Made by a program: the position numbers and the translations under genes. 64,000 nucleotides of DNA from Massilia sp. PDC64 (GTDB lineage Bacteria; Pseudomonadota; Gammaproteobacteria; Burkholderiales; Burkholderiaceae_D), in the NCBI RefSeq assembly GCF_900101265.1, contig NZ_FMZS01000005.1, positions 372,001 through 436,000 on the forward strand, written 5' to 3'. Shown here in pieces: positions 45,460-54,109 of this stretch. Each line of letters opens with the position of its first letter. The first letter of the stretch is position 1. The notes under the pieces are model-generated. The model was not told the origin of the DNA and ran no database searches. It worked only from the letters and a program-made list of their open reading frames with translations.

Positions 45460-46080
45460 ATGAATGCCATCGATACAAATTTCGCCGACCGTCCCTTCAT
45501 CGTCGGCATCGGCGGCACGACCCGCCCCGGCTCCAGCACGGAGAGCGCGCTGCGCACGGCGCTGCAGTACGCGGAAGAACTGGGCGCGGAAACGCAGCTG
45601 TTCGGCGGCGAAGCCCTCAGCACGCTGGACGTGTTCTCGCCCGAAGTGCGCGAACGCAGCCCGGCGCAGCGCGCCATCGTCGACGCCGTGCGCCGCGCGG
45701 ACGCCGTCATCTTCGCGTCGCCGGGCTACCACGGCGGTGTCTCCGGCCTCGTCAAGAACGCCATCGACCTGCTGGAAGACCTGCGCGCGGACGAGCGCGT
45801 GTACCTGGACGGCATGCCGGTCGGCTGCATCGTCACGGCGGCCGGCTGGCAGGGCTGCAACACGACCCTGGGCGCGATGCGCTCGATCGTGCACGCGCTG
45901 CGCGGCTGGCCCACGCCGCTGGGCGTGACGCTCAATACTGCCGGCGTCAAGCTGTTCGACGCGCAGGGCCAGTGCCTGGACGCGCAAGTGGCGGCCAGCC
46001 TGAAGCTGCTGGCGGAGCAGGTCGTCAACCCGGCTGGCGTGTTTGCACGAGGGAATAAAAAATCAGAATTATTATTATAA
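45460..46080 (+). CDS. NAD(P)H-dependent FMN reductase
   Basis: A 206-residue flavodoxin-fold protein. GIGGTTRPGSSTESALR is the FMN phosphate loop, and SPGYHGGVSGLVKNAIDLLEDL is the second FMN motif. It would reduce FMN for the LLM monooxygenase at the start of this operon; the two-component pairing is inferred from the family and context. Its final codons and stop lie within the operator-like AT-rich site at 46063-46080. ATG 45460 follows ACAGGAGATCACC. Confidence 0.88.
   Translation: MNAIDTNFADRPFIVGIGGTTRPGSSTESALRTALQYAEELGAETQLFGGEALSTLDVFSPEVRERSPAQRAIVDAVRRADAVIFASPGYHGGVSGLVKNAIDLLEDLRADERVYLDGMPVGCIVTAAGWQGCNTTLGAMRSIVHALRGWPTPLGVTLNTAGVKLFDAQGQCLDAQVAASLKLLAEQVVNPAGVFARGNKKSELLL
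46063..46080 (+). promoter_or_regulatory. AT-rich operator-like site, unit 2
   Basis: TCAGAATTATTATTATAA matches the 49212-49229 site at 15 of 18 positions. It overlaps the end of the FMN reductase gene and precedes the Tat-signal subunit gene at 46130. It suggests an internal, separately controlled promoter, although the -10/-35 here is unclear. Confidence 0.55.
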
Positions 46081-46129
46081 AACCTGTGCTATCCTGACCA
46101 AAAAGAACGACACACGCGGAGACAGAAGC

Positions 46130-46756
46130 ATGAAGATCCATACGATAGGGACCGGGCCCGCGAGCCCGTCCCGCCGGGCGGCGCTGGGCGCGCTGCTGGC
46201 CGGCGTCGGCACGGCGGGCGCCTGGACCAGCGCCTCGGCCGCGGCGGCCCTGCAAGCCGCCGGCGCAGGCGCGGCACGGTCCACCGGTCTCACCAAACCT
46301 GAACTGAAGATCCTGACGGTGGCGGCCGACACCATCATCCCCGTCACCGACACGCCGGGCGCCGTCGCGGCGGGCGTACCGCACTTCATCGACGCGTTGG
46401 CGAAGCACTGGATGAACGCGGACGAGCTGGCGCAATTCCGCGCCGGTCTCGCGGACCTCGACAAGCGCGCGCAGCAGCGCTACCGGCACGGGTTCGCCGC
46501 TTGCTCGCCGGCGCAGGCCACTACGATCCTGCAAGACCTGCGCGCATCGAGCCCGTACGAAGGCCGCACGTTCGAACTGGCGGCCCGCATCGAAGATCCG
46601 AAGGCGCCGTTCTACCTGCGCCTGCGCGACCTCGTCGTCTACGGCTATTTCACGTCCGAGATCGGCAGCACGAAGGAGCTGCGCTACGTCGCGGTACCGG
46701 GGCGCTTCGACGGCGACGTCGACGTCAAGACGTGGCCGTACCAGAACGTCATCTGA
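46130..46756 (+). CDS. Gluconate 2-dehydrogenase subunit 3-like protein with Tat signal
   Basis: A 208-residue protein of the gluconate_2-dh3 family. SPSRRAALGALLAGVGTAG is a twin-arginine-type signal. ELKILTVAADTIIPVTDTPGAVAAGVPHFIDAL is the family core. In known dehydrogenases of this kind the small subunit carries the export signal for a partner GMC flavoprotein that lacks one, and the next gene is exactly such a protein (19-base gap). The pair should therefore act in the periplasm. ATG 46130 follows CGGAGACAGAAGC. Confidence 0.87.
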   Translation: MKIHTIGTGPASPSRRAALGALLAGVGTAGAWTSASAAAALQAAGAGAARSTGLTKPELKILTVAADTIIPVTDTPGAVAAGVPHFIDALAKHWMNADELAQFRAGLADLDKRAQQRYRHGFAACSPAQATTILQDLRASSPYEGRTFELAARIEDPKAPFYLRLRDLVVYGYFTSEIGSTKELRYVAVPGRFDGDVDVKTWPYQNVI

Positions 46757-46775
46757 ATCGCGCGAAAGGACAACC

Positions 46776-48470
46776 ATGAATCAAACGACCGAATTCGACG
46801 CGATCGTGATCGGCTCCGGCATCACCGGCGGCTGGGCCGCGAAGGAACTCACGGAGAAGGGCCTGAAGGTCCTGGTGCTGGAGCGGGGCAAGCCGCTCGA
46901 GCACCAGAAGGGCTATGTCAACGAATTCACGCCGCCGTGGCAGGCACCCGAGCGGGGCTTGCCGGACCGCGTGCTGGACGCGCGCGAATACGAAATCCAG
47001 AGCAAGATCGAGCGGGGCGCGTTCAGCTGGGCCAACCGCCAGTACTGGATCAACGACCGCCAGAACCCCTACGAACAGGTGAAACCGTTCCGCTGGCACC
47101 GCACCGACGTGCTGGGCGGCCGCTCGCTCACGTGGGGCCGCCAGTCGTACCGCTGGGGCTCGGACGACTTCCTGCAAAATAAACGCGACGGGCACGGCAA
47201 CGACTGGCCGATCCGCTACGCCGACCTGGAACCGTGGTACACGCACGTGGAAAAATTCATCGGCGTGAGCGGTACGCCGGAAGGACTGGCGAACTTCCCC
47301 GACGGGCACTACCTGCCGCCGTTCGAGATGACGGCGCTGGAAAAACACCTCAAGCGCACTGTCGAGGCAAAGTGGCAGGACCGCCGTGTGACGATCGGCC
47401 GCGTGGCCAACCTGACGGAAGCGCTGGACGGCCGCGGCCCATGCCAGCGGCGCAACATCTGCAACCGCGGCTGCTCGTTCGGCGCGTATTTCAGCTCGCT
47501 GAGCTCCACGTTGCCGGCCGCGCAGAAGACGGGCCTCCTCACGATCCGCACGGACAGCGTCGTGGAAGCGATCGACGTCGACCCGCAGACGAAGAAGGCC
47601 ACTGGCGTGCGCGTCATCGATGCGAAGTCGGGCGAGCGCCTGCGTTTCGGCGCGAAGGTGATCTTCCTGAACGCGTCGACGTACGGCACCCTGCAGATCC
47701 TGCTGCAGTCGAAGAGCGCGCTGCACCCGAACGGCATCGGCAACCACAGCGACGTGCTGGGGCGCTACCTCGTCGACCATGCGGGCGTGGGCGTGTTCGC
47801 GGAGATCCCCGGCTTCGAGGACCGCAACTACAGCGGCCGCCGTCCCACGGGCATCCTCGTGCCGCGCTTCCGCAACATCGGCGGCCAGGACGCGGACGCC
47901 GACTTCACGCGCGGCTACGGCTACCAGGGCGGTGCCATGCGCGACGACTGGACGAATACGGCCGCGCAGACGGACGGGTTCGGCGCCGAGACGAAGCACC
48001 AGATCGCGCGGCCCGGCAAGTGGATCGCGTTCCTCGGCGCGTTCTGCGAACAGCTGCCGCAGAAGGACAACCGCGTCACGCTGAACGAGAACAAGCGGGG
48101 CGGCTTCGGCCTGCCGCAACTGAGCTTCGACGTGGCGTACGGCGAGAACGAACGGCGCATGAAGCTCGACGCGGCCAAACAGGCGGAGCAGATGCTCGTC
48201 GCGGCCGGCGCGAAGCACGTCGTGACGATTCCCGTGCGGGCGATTCCCGGCGTCTCCATCCACGAGATGGGCGGCGCGCGCATGGGCCACGACCCGGCGG
48301 AATCCGTGCTGAACGCCCACAATCAGGTGCATGGCGTACCGAACCTGTTCGTCACGGACGGTGCCGCGATGGCATCGTCCGGCACGGTGAACCCGTCGCT
48401 GACGTACATGGCGCTGACGGCGCGCGCGGCCGACTACGCCGTCGCGCAGCTGAAGGCGGGCGCGCTGTGA
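46776..48470 (+). CDS. GMC oxidoreductase, probable glucoside 3-dehydrogenase-type catalytic subunit
   Basis: A 564-residue FAD protein. VIGSGITGGWAAKEL (about residues 11-25) binds FAD, and WHRTDVLGGRSLTWGRQSYRW follows. The active-site pair is His496 (SIHEMGGARMG) and Asn539 (SGTVNPSLTYMAL). Cys223, Cys229 and Cys233 in PCQRRNICNRGC could hold an iron-sulfur cluster, as in FAD-dependent sugar dehydrogenases of this group. It has no signal peptide and likely rides out with the Tat-signal subunit. I infer 3-oxidation of glycosides because of the TIM-barrel proteins nearby; gluconate- or sorbitol-type oxidation is the alternative. No cytochrome c subunit gene is seen in the window. Confidence 0.87.
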   Translation: MNQTTEFDAIVIGSGITGGWAAKELTEKGLKVLVLERGKPLEHQKGYVNEFTPPWQAPERGLPDRVLDAREYEIQSKIERGAFSWANRQYWINDRQNPYEQVKPFRWHRTDVLGGRSLTWGRQSYRWGSDDFLQNKRDGHGNDWPIRYADLEPWYTHVEKFIGVSGTPEGLANFPDGHYLPPFEMTALEKHLKRTVEAKWQDRRVTIGRVANLTEALDGRGPCQRRNICNRGCSFGAYFSSLSSTLPAAQKTGLLTIRTDSVVEAIDVDPQTKKATGVRVIDAKSGERLRFGAKVIFLNASTYGTLQILLQSKSALHPNGIGNHSDVLGRYLVDHAGVGVFAEIPGFEDRNYSGRRPTGILVPRFRNIGGQDADADFTRGYGYQGGAMRDDWTNTAAQTDGFGAETKHQIARPGKWIAFLGAFCEQLPQKDNRVTLNENKRGGFGLPQLSFDVAYGENERRMKLDAAKQAEQMLVAAGAKHVVTIPVRAIPGVSIHEMGGARMGHDPAESVLNAHNQVHGVPNLFVTDGAAMASSGTVNPSLTYMALTARAADYAVAQLKAGAL

Positions 48471-48519
48471 TTTCGGCTAGAATCCGCCTTTACCATCATT
48501 GATAACGACGACGACATCC

Positions 48520-49167
48520 ATGGAGAGCGCAACCGCCCACGCCCGGGCGCCCAAGCAGGGCCGCAGCCGGCAATCGTTCGACCGCATCATCGAGGCGACC
48601 ATCGACCTGCTGCGCGAACGGTCTTACGACCAGATCACGCTGGCCGAGATCTGCCAGCTGGCCGGCGTTTCCACTGGCGCGCTTTACGGCCGCGTGACCG
48701 GCAAGGACGAGCTGCTGCGCGCCGTGCAGGTGCGCTTCTTCGAGCGCCTGGACCAGGCGTTCACGGATGAAGCGCAACGCATTGCGGCGCAGGCGCACGG
48801 CCTTGCCCAGGTCGTGCCGGCCGTCGTGGCGAGCCTCGGCAACCTGCTGAAGGAAAACGCCAGCGTGCTGCGCTCGTTCATGCTGCGCGGCGCCGTCGAC
48901 GAGGTCATCGGCGCGGCCGGCAAGAAATCCGCGTACGAGAACCACGCCAAGTTCAGCCGCCTCGTGGAAGCGTGTAGTGCCGAGATCCGGCATCCGAATC
49001 CGGCGCGCGCGATCGAGGCGAGCATGCTGCTGATCTATGCGACCCAGGCCCGCTTCCTCGGCCTGGACAGCTTCGGCGGCAAGGGAGAAGCGCGCGGCTG
49101 GGAGGAATTGCTGGAAGACCTGAGCGACATGATGCTCGCGTACCTGCTGTTCGTGCCGGAACGGTGA
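48520..49167 (+). CDS. TetR/AcrR-family transcriptional regulator
   Basis: A 215-residue repressor-type protein. SRQSFDRIIEATIDLLRERSYDQITLAEICQLAGVSTGALYGRVTGKDELLRAV is the TetR DNA-binding domain; the rest is an all-helical ligand domain. Position between the GMC genes and the isomerase genes, and four similar AT-rich operator sites around it, suggest that it controls the whole glycoside locus. ATG 48520 lacks a clear Shine-Dalgarno; a TTG at 48499 in frame is an alternative start. ATCATTGAT just upstream (48495-48503) is a weak hint of autoregulation. A clear terminator follows. Confidence 0.88.
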   Translation: MESATAHARAPKQGRSRQSFDRIIEATIDLLRERSYDQITLAEICQLAGVSTGALYGRVTGKDELLRAVQVRFFERLDQAFTDEAQRIAAQAHGLAQVVPAVVASLGNLLKENASVLRSFMLRGAVDEVIGAAGKKSAYENHAKFSRLVEACSAEIRHPNPARAIEASMLLIYATQARFLGLDSFGGKGEARGWEELLEDLSDMMLAYLLFVPER

Positions 49168-49172
49168 ACGAA

Positions 49173-49197
49173 GGCGGCTTCTTGCCGCCATCTTTTT
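49173..49197 (+). terminator. Rho-independent terminator after tetR
   Basis: GGCGGC (49173-49178), loop TTCTT, GCCGCC (49184-49189), then ATCTTTTT. It starts 5 bases past the tetR stop and separates that gene from the isomerase operon. Confidence 0.85.
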
Positions 49198-49203
49198 GAA
49201 TTT

Positions 49204-49229
49204 TAATATAACCAGAATTACGATTATAA
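49204..49229 (+). promoter_or_regulatory. -10 box and AT-rich operator of the isomerase/MFS operon, unit 3
   Basis: CCAGAATTACGATTATAA (49212-49229) shares AATTACGATTAT with the palindrome at 41920. It lies directly after a TAATAT -10 candidate (49204-49209; -35 TTGCCG at 49182-49187, 16-base spacer). The operator would cover the start of transcription. The ATG of the first gene is only 3 bases beyond the site. Confidence 0.65.
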
Positions 49230-49231
49230 AC

Positions 49232-50176
49232 ATGACGACCAACAAACTCCGCTGGGCCTACATGGACCACTGGCGCATCGACACGCCGCAGGGCCAGCTG
49301 TCGCAATACACGTCCGTGCAGCGCTTCGACGATTTCCTGAAGCAGGTCGCGGCCCTCGGCTTTGAGGCCATCGAGACGTTCGACTTCCACCTCGGCCCGC
49401 TGCGCGAACTGTTCGGCAGCCTGGAAAACGCGCGCGCCTTCATGCAGTCGCGCGGCATCGACAGGGTCCTCAGCCTGTTTCACGCCGTCATGTACGACGA
49501 GCGCCAGAGCGCGCCGCACGTGCGCTCCACGCACGACCACATCGTCAACTACGCGGAATACATCATGCGGTCCAGCCAGGGCCTGGGCGTGGAAAACTTC
49601 ATCGTGATGCCGGCGGGCCTGTACTACGACGTGGAGCCGGTCACGGACGACAAGATCCGCGCCTGCGCCGAGCTGTGGAACCGCGTGGGCGAGATGACGC
49701 AGAAGTATGGCGTCAAGACGTGCTGCCACCACGAGTTCTTTTGCGGGATCCGCACGGCGGAGCAGCTGCGCAAATTCTACGAGTGGACCGACCCGCGCTA
49801 CGTGTTCTTCTACTGCGACACGGCGCAGCACGTGATCGCCGGCGTCGACCCGGTCGACCTGTATTTGAAACTGGCGGACCGCTGCGGCGGCTTCCACATG
49901 AAGGACACGTTGCACGTCGACCTGACGGGCGACTACCGCCGCAAGCCGGACGCCGAAGTGATGGCGCCGACGACGCCGCGCTGGTTCCACGAGATGGGCG
50001 TGCCGGGCGGCCTCGTCGACTTCCCCGCCATGATGGCCGCGATGAAGGACTGCGGCTACGAGGGCTGGGTCGGCGTCGAGCACGACAAGGCCGACGTCGG
50101 CGGCGGCAACTACCCGGAAAGCACCGCGTTGTCCGCCTGGTACATCCAGCACGTCCTGAAAAAAATCTACGCCTGA
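49232..50176 (+). CDS. Sugar phosphate isomerase/epimerase-family TIM-barrel protein (1)
   Basis: A 314-residue AP-endonuclease-2-type TIM barrel. FEAIETFDFHLGP, MPAGLYYDV, CCHHEFFCGI (Glu/His), FFYCDTAQHVIAG (Asp and His), GGFHMKDTLHVD (His) and GWVGVEHDKA (Glu) give the E-D-H-E metal set of the family. Such proteins act as epimerases, isomerases or lyases on keto-sugars; here a role on 3-keto-glycosides is inferred from the GMC and deglycosidase genes. I use ATG 49232 (MTTNKLRWAYMDHWR); an earlier ATG at 49196 would lie within the promoter. No Shine-Dalgarno is visible. Confidence 0.85.
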   Translation: MTTNKLRWAYMDHWRIDTPQGQLSQYTSVQRFDDFLKQVAALGFEAIETFDFHLGPLRELFGSLENARAFMQSRGIDRVLSLFHAVMYDERQSAPHVRSTHDHIVNYAEYIMRSSQGLGVENFIVMPAGLYYDVEPVTDDKIRACAELWNRVGEMTQKYGVKTCCHHEFFCGIRTAEQLRKFYEWTDPRYVFFYCDTAQHVIAGVDPVDLYLKLADRCGGFHMKDTLHVDLTGDYRRKPDAEVMAPTTPRWFHEMGVPGGLVDFPAMMAAMKDCGYEGWVGVEHDKADVGGGNYPESTALSAWYIQHVLKKIYA

Positions 50177-50190
50177 ATCGAACGACCACC

Positions 50191-51159
50191 ATGCATAAAC
50201 AGATCAAATGGGGCTATGCCCTGAACCAGTGGAAGGCCGGCTTCACGAGCTTCGCGCGCCTGGAAGAAATCGAACGCGCCTTCAAGGTGACGGCCGCCTG
50301 CGGCTTCGACGCCGTGGAACTGAACGCGGGCAGCGGCCGCTGGGACCCGATCGGGCGCCCGGAGAACATCGCCATCAACTTCGGGTCCGCCGACCACTTC
50401 CGCCTGAAGCTGAAGGACTGGGGCATCCATCGCGTGGCCAGTACCTTCTTCGATCCGACCGTGATGAGTTTCGAGGAACTGCACTTCGGCTTGAATAGCA
50501 CCCAGCCGGCCGACCACGCGCGCATCCTCGCGCAGGCCAAGATCCATGCCGAATTCCTGGCCGAGCTGAAAGGCGAGTTCCTCGTCGTGCGGCCGTTCCC
50601 GTCGTGGTGGAAGGAGGGCGGCCTCACGCCCGAACGGATCGCTGCGGCGGCCGATTGCTGGAACGCCGTCGGCGCGATGACGGCCGCGCTGGGCCTGAAG
50701 ACCGTGCTGCACGTGGACGCGCTGTCCGCGCTGCGCACGGCCGAGGAACTGGAGCGGTTGCTGTCCCTGTGCGACGCGGACAACGTGGGCCTGTGCTTCG
50801 ACACGGCCGAGCTGACGATTGCGGGCCACGACGTCGTCGCGCTGTACCGCCGCTTCCACGAACGCGTGTGGCACTTCCAGTTCAAGGACGCGCTGGCGAC
50901 CGACACGCTGGACGAGTACAAGCTGCAGAACGCGGAGCGCGCGCTGATCGCGGCCGGCGGCGAGCGGGGCATCCAGCGCTGGTTCGGCGAGATGGGCACG
51001 GGCCTCGTCGACTTCCCGGCACTGCTGGCCGCCATGCGCGAGCTGGGCTACGCCGGCTGGATCATCGTCGAAAGCGACAAGGGGCCGGCGCCGATCGCGA
51101 CCGGCATGATGCTCAACAGCTGGTACAGGCAGCACGTACTGGACCGCATCGCCGCCTGA
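50191..51159 (+). CDS. Sugar phosphate isomerase/epimerase-family TIM-barrel protein (2)
   Basis: A 322-residue TIM barrel related to the previous one. CGFDAVELNAGSGRWDP, LKTVLHVDALSALR, VGLCFDTAELTIAGHDV (Asp, His), RVWHFQFKDAL (His) and GWIIVESDKG (Glu) supply metal-site candidates. It follows 14 bases after the first and was probably produced by an old duplication, though the two have diverged strongly. Inferred role: a second step on keto-sugars, such as epimerisation or hydration. The substrate is unknown. Confidence 0.85.
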   Translation: MHKQIKWGYALNQWKAGFTSFARLEEIERAFKVTAACGFDAVELNAGSGRWDPIGRPENIAINFGSADHFRLKLKDWGIHRVASTFFDPTVMSFEELHFGLNSTQPADHARILAQAKIHAEFLAELKGEFLVVRPFPSWWKEGGLTPERIAAAADCWNAVGAMTAALGLKTVLHVDALSALRTAEELERLLSLCDADNVGLCFDTAELTIAGHDVVALYRRFHERVWHFQFKDALATDTLDEYKLQNAERALIAAGGERGIQRWFGEMGTGLVDFPALLAAMRELGYAGWIIVESDKGPAPIATGMMLNSWYRQHVLDRIAA

Positions 51160-51178
51160 CACACGCGAAAGGATCGCC

Positions 51179-52387
51179 ATGCATCCCACCTCCATGTCGA
51201 CACCGGCAGTGACGCCGCTCGCCGCGACGCCACGCCGCCACGGCGGCCTCGCGCAGGGCATCGCGCTGATGGCCATCGTGAACATGCCGTCGCTGGCACT
51301 GTCCGCGCTCGTGCCCGGCCTGCCGCAGTTGTTCCAGCAGTTTTCGAACGTGCCGCATTTCCAGCTGCTCGTCCCGATGATCATCACGGTGCCGTCGCTG
51401 TGCGTGGCGCTGACGTCCGGCTTCACGGGCATGCTGGCGGACCGCTTCGGCCGCCGCAACCTGCTGCTCGCCGCGCTGTTCGCGTTCGCGCTGCTGGGCC
51501 TCGCGCCGCTGCTGTTCGACAGCCTGCTGCTGATCGTCGCCAGCCGCGTGATAGTGGGCGTGGCGGAAGCGGCGATCCTCACGGTGGGCAATGCGCTGAT
51601 GGGCGACTACTTCGAAGGCGCGCAGCGCGAGAAGTGGCTCGGCTACCAGAACATGCTGTCGCCGCTGATCGGCTCGTCGATCATCCTGGCGGGCGGCCTG
51701 CTGGCGGGCGTGCACTGGCGCTATCCGTTCCTGCTGTACCTCATCGGCTTCGCCGTGTTCGCGCTCGCGTGGTTCGTCTGCTGGGAGCCGGAGCGCGACC
51801 GCAGCGCTGCCGGCACCGAGGCCGTGGCAGGCTTCCCGTGGCGTTCGACCCTGTTCGTGTGCGGCGTCACCGTGCTGTTCTCGATGGTGTTCTTCGTGCA
51901 GGCCGTGCAGCACGGGCGCATCTTCGGCGACATGGGCGTCGCGTCGCCGGAGCGCATCAGCGTGCTCGTGACCATCGCGAGCCTCGGCACGATCCTGGGC
52001 GGCTATGTGTTCAAGCGCCTCGGCGGCGTGTCCGTCACCTTGCGCCTGGCGACCAGCATGGCGCTGTACGGCACCTGCTACGTCGGCGTGGCGTGGGCGC
52101 CGAATGCCACCGTCGGCCTGCCGCTGGACGCGCTGGGCCAGGTGGGCGGTGGCCTGCTGCTGCCGGCGCTGATCGCGTGGGCGCTCACGCATTACTGTTT
52201 CGAACACCGCGGCCGCGGCATGGGCCTGTGGGGCGGCTCGTTCTTCCTCGGGCAGTTCCTCAGCGCGCCGCTGCTCACGCTGATCCAAAGCGCGGCCGGC
52301 ACGTTCCTCGCCAGCGTCGCCGCCATCGGCATCGCCTGCCTGTGCGCGTCCGTCGCGCTGGCGGCCTACCATTTTACGAAAGATTGA
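51179..52387 (+). CDS. MFS transporter (glycoside locus, copy 1)
   Basis: A 402-residue protein with 12 predicted helices. The loop after helix 2 is GMLADRFGRRNLL, the MFS signature, and FEHRGRGMGLWGGSFFLGQFLSAPL marks the second half. It is similar throughout to the MFS protein at 56764-57972 (shared ADRFGRR, DYFE, WRYPFL/WQYPFL, FEHRGRGMG). It likely imports the (oxidised) glycoside for the isomerase-like enzymes; direction is inference. ATG 51179 follows GAAAGGATCGCC. Confidence 0.9.
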   Translation: MHPTSMSTPAVTPLAATPRRHGGLAQGIALMAIVNMPSLALSALVPGLPQLFQQFSNVPHFQLLVPMIITVPSLCVALTSGFTGMLADRFGRRNLLLAALFAFALLGLAPLLFDSLLLIVASRVIVGVAEAAILTVGNALMGDYFEGAQREKWLGYQNMLSPLIGSSIILAGGLLAGVHWRYPFLLYLIGFAVFALAWFVCWEPERDRSAAGTEAVAGFPWRSTLFVCGVTVLFSMVFFVQAVQHGRIFGDMGVASPERISVLVTIASLGTILGGYVFKRLGGVSVTLRLATSMALYGTCYVGVAWAPNATVGLPLDALGQVGGGLLLPALIAWALTHYCFEHRGRGMGLWGGSFFLGQFLSAPLLTLIQSAAGTFLASVAAIGIACLCASVALAAYHFTKD

Positions 52388-52388
52388 T

Positions 52389-53159
52389 ATGACATTTGCA
52401 GCCTGTATCGAATGGATGTTCACGAAGGGGAACGACGACCTCGCGTCGCGCGTCCGCGCCGCCCACGCGGCCGGCGTGCCGGGCGTGGAGTTCCACCTGT
52501 GGCGCGAAAAGGACCTGGACGCGATCGAACGCGCATTGAATGACACCGGCGTGCGCCTCGTGAGCTTTTGCGTGGAACCTCGCTGCAGCCTCGTCGACCC
52601 GGCGGATCACGACAAGGTGCTCGCCGCCGTCGCCGATGCAATCCCCGTCGCGCAGCGTTTCAAGGATGCCGGCATGGTCGTGGCGTCCGGTTTCACGCGT
52701 CCCGGCGTGCCGGAGCAGGAACAGGTCGACGCCGCCGTGTCCGTGTTGCGCCGCGCGGCGCAGATGGCGCACGAAGCGGGCACCGTGCTGTGGCTGGAAC
52801 CCGTCTACATGATCCTGAACGGCCAGCGCATGTTCGTTGACACGATCGGCCGCGGCCTGGACATCGTCGCGGCCGTGGACAGCCCGGGCCTGCGGCTGCT
52901 GGCGGACGTCTATCACTCGGCACAGACGAACGAGGACCTGGCCGGCGCCATCGGCGACCGCATGCGTTACGTCGGGCACGTGCAGGTGGCCGACACGCCG
53001 GGCCGCCACGAGCCGGGCACGGGCGCGATCGCGTGGCCGGCCGTGATGGACGTGCTGCGCGCCAAGGGCTACGACGGCCCCATCGGCCTGGAATACTTCC
53101 CCAGCGTGGACGATGCGGAATCGCTGGCCCTGACGCGCCGCGCGCTGGGCGTGGCGTAA
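52389..53159 (+). CDS. Hydroxypyruvate isomerase-like TIM-barrel protein
   Basis: A 256-residue protein that follows the transporter with a 1-base gap. FAACIEWMFTKGNDDLASR, GVPGVEFHLWREKDL, LWLEPVYMILNG, LLADVYHSAQTNEDL, HVQVADTPGRHEPGTG and GLEYFPS match the Hyi family, including the Glu-Asp-His-Glu metal site and the family word VADTPGRHEPGTG. Hyi-like enzymes interconvert hydroxypyruvate and tartronate semialdehyde or act on other keto-sugars; here the substrate is open. Confidence 0.88.
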   Translation: MTFAACIEWMFTKGNDDLASRVRAAHAAGVPGVEFHLWREKDLDAIERALNDTGVRLVSFCVEPRCSLVDPADHDKVLAAVADAIPVAQRFKDAGMVVASGFTRPGVPEQEQVDAAVSVLRRAAQMAHEAGTVLWLEPVYMILNGQRMFVDTIGRGLDIVAAVDSPGLRLLADVYHSAQTNEDLAGAIGDRMRYVGHVQVADTPGRHEPGTGAIAWPAVMDVLRAKGYDGPIGLEYFPSVDDAESLALTRRALGVA

Positions 53160-53178
53160 CGACGGCGGATGGTGCACG

Positions 53179-54090
53179 ATGCGATTCAATAAACTGGACC
53201 TGAACCTGCTGGTCGTGCTGAACGCGCTCCTCACCGAGTGCAACATCAGCCGCGCGGCGGAAAAGATCTACCTGAGCCAGTCGGCGACGAGCAGCGCGCT
53301 CGCGCGCCTGCGCGACTACTTCAACGACGAGCTGCTCGTCAGCGCCGGCCGCCAGCTCGTGCTGACGCCGCGCGCGAAGGAACTGGTCGAGCCGGTGCGC
53401 GAAGTCCTCATGCGCATCGACAGCACCATCGCCACGCAGCCCCAGTTCGACCCGGCCACGGAGACGCGCACGTTCACGATCCTCGTGTCCGACTACACGA
53501 TGGCCGTGCTCGTGCCGCCGCTGCTGGAAGCGCTGTACCGCCAGGCGCCGGGCGTGCGCGTGAGCCTGCGCCACCAGTACGACCGCCAGCCGGCCGACGT
53601 GCTTGAGCAGGGCGACGCCGACTTCCTCGTGATCCCGTCGCAATACCTCGCGAAGGAACATCCGTCCGCCGTGCTGTTCGAGGAAGACTACCTGTGCGTG
53701 ACGTGGGAAGGCCACAGCCGCATCCAGGACAGGCTCACGTTCGACGACTACCTGTCGTGCGGCCACGTGATCCCGACGTTTTCCAGTCCCAATCCGCTGC
53801 CGACGCTGGACGGCTGGTTCATCGAGAGCTACGACGTCAAGCGCCGCGTGGAAGTCACGGCGCCGACGATGACGGGGTTGCCGTCGCTCGTCGTCGGCAC
53901 TGACCGCATCGCCACCGTGCACCGCCGCATCGCGCTGCGCGCGCAGGAATCGCTGCCGATCAAGGTGTGGGAACCGCCGCCGCGCATCCCGCGCCTCGTG
54001 CAGTCGCTGCAATGGCACCGCCACCGCAACAACGACCCGGCCATCCGCTGGCTGCGCGACCTGTTCGTCGACGTCGCCCGCGGCGTCTAA
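53179..54090 (+). CDS. LysR-family regulator, NodD/NahR-like
   Basis: A 303-residue regulator. The N-terminus MRFNKLDLNLLVVLNALLTE, with SRAAEKIYLSQSATSSALARLRDYFNDELLV, closely follows the pattern of NodD/NahR/LinR proteins, whose inducers are flavonoids or small aromatics. A substrate-binding domain follows. It lies 19 bases after the Hyi-like gene and 19 bases before an MFS exporter gene. An aromatic or flavonoid inducer, for example the aglycone released by this locus, is a reasonable inference. Confidence 0.88.
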   Translation: MRFNKLDLNLLVVLNALLTECNISRAAEKIYLSQSATSSALARLRDYFNDELLVSAGRQLVLTPRAKELVEPVREVLMRIDSTIATQPQFDPATETRTFTILVSDYTMAVLVPPLLEALYRQAPGVRVSLRHQYDRQPADVLEQGDADFLVIPSQYLAKEHPSAVLFEEDYLCVTWEGHSRIQDRLTFDDYLSCGHVIPTFSSPNPLPTLDGWFIESYDVKRRVEVTAPTMTGLPSLVVGTDRIATVHRRIALRAQESLPIKVWEPPPRIPRLVQSLQWHRHRNNDPAIRWLRDLFVDVARGV

Positions 54091-54109
54091 TCCTTTTCAG
54101 AGTCTCACC

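Noticed and set aside
43008-45710. 900-codon minus-strand frame over the GH3 gene
   Set aside because: GH3 on the plus strand carries all catalytic motifs; the antisense product is Arg/Ala/His-rich without a fold signature.
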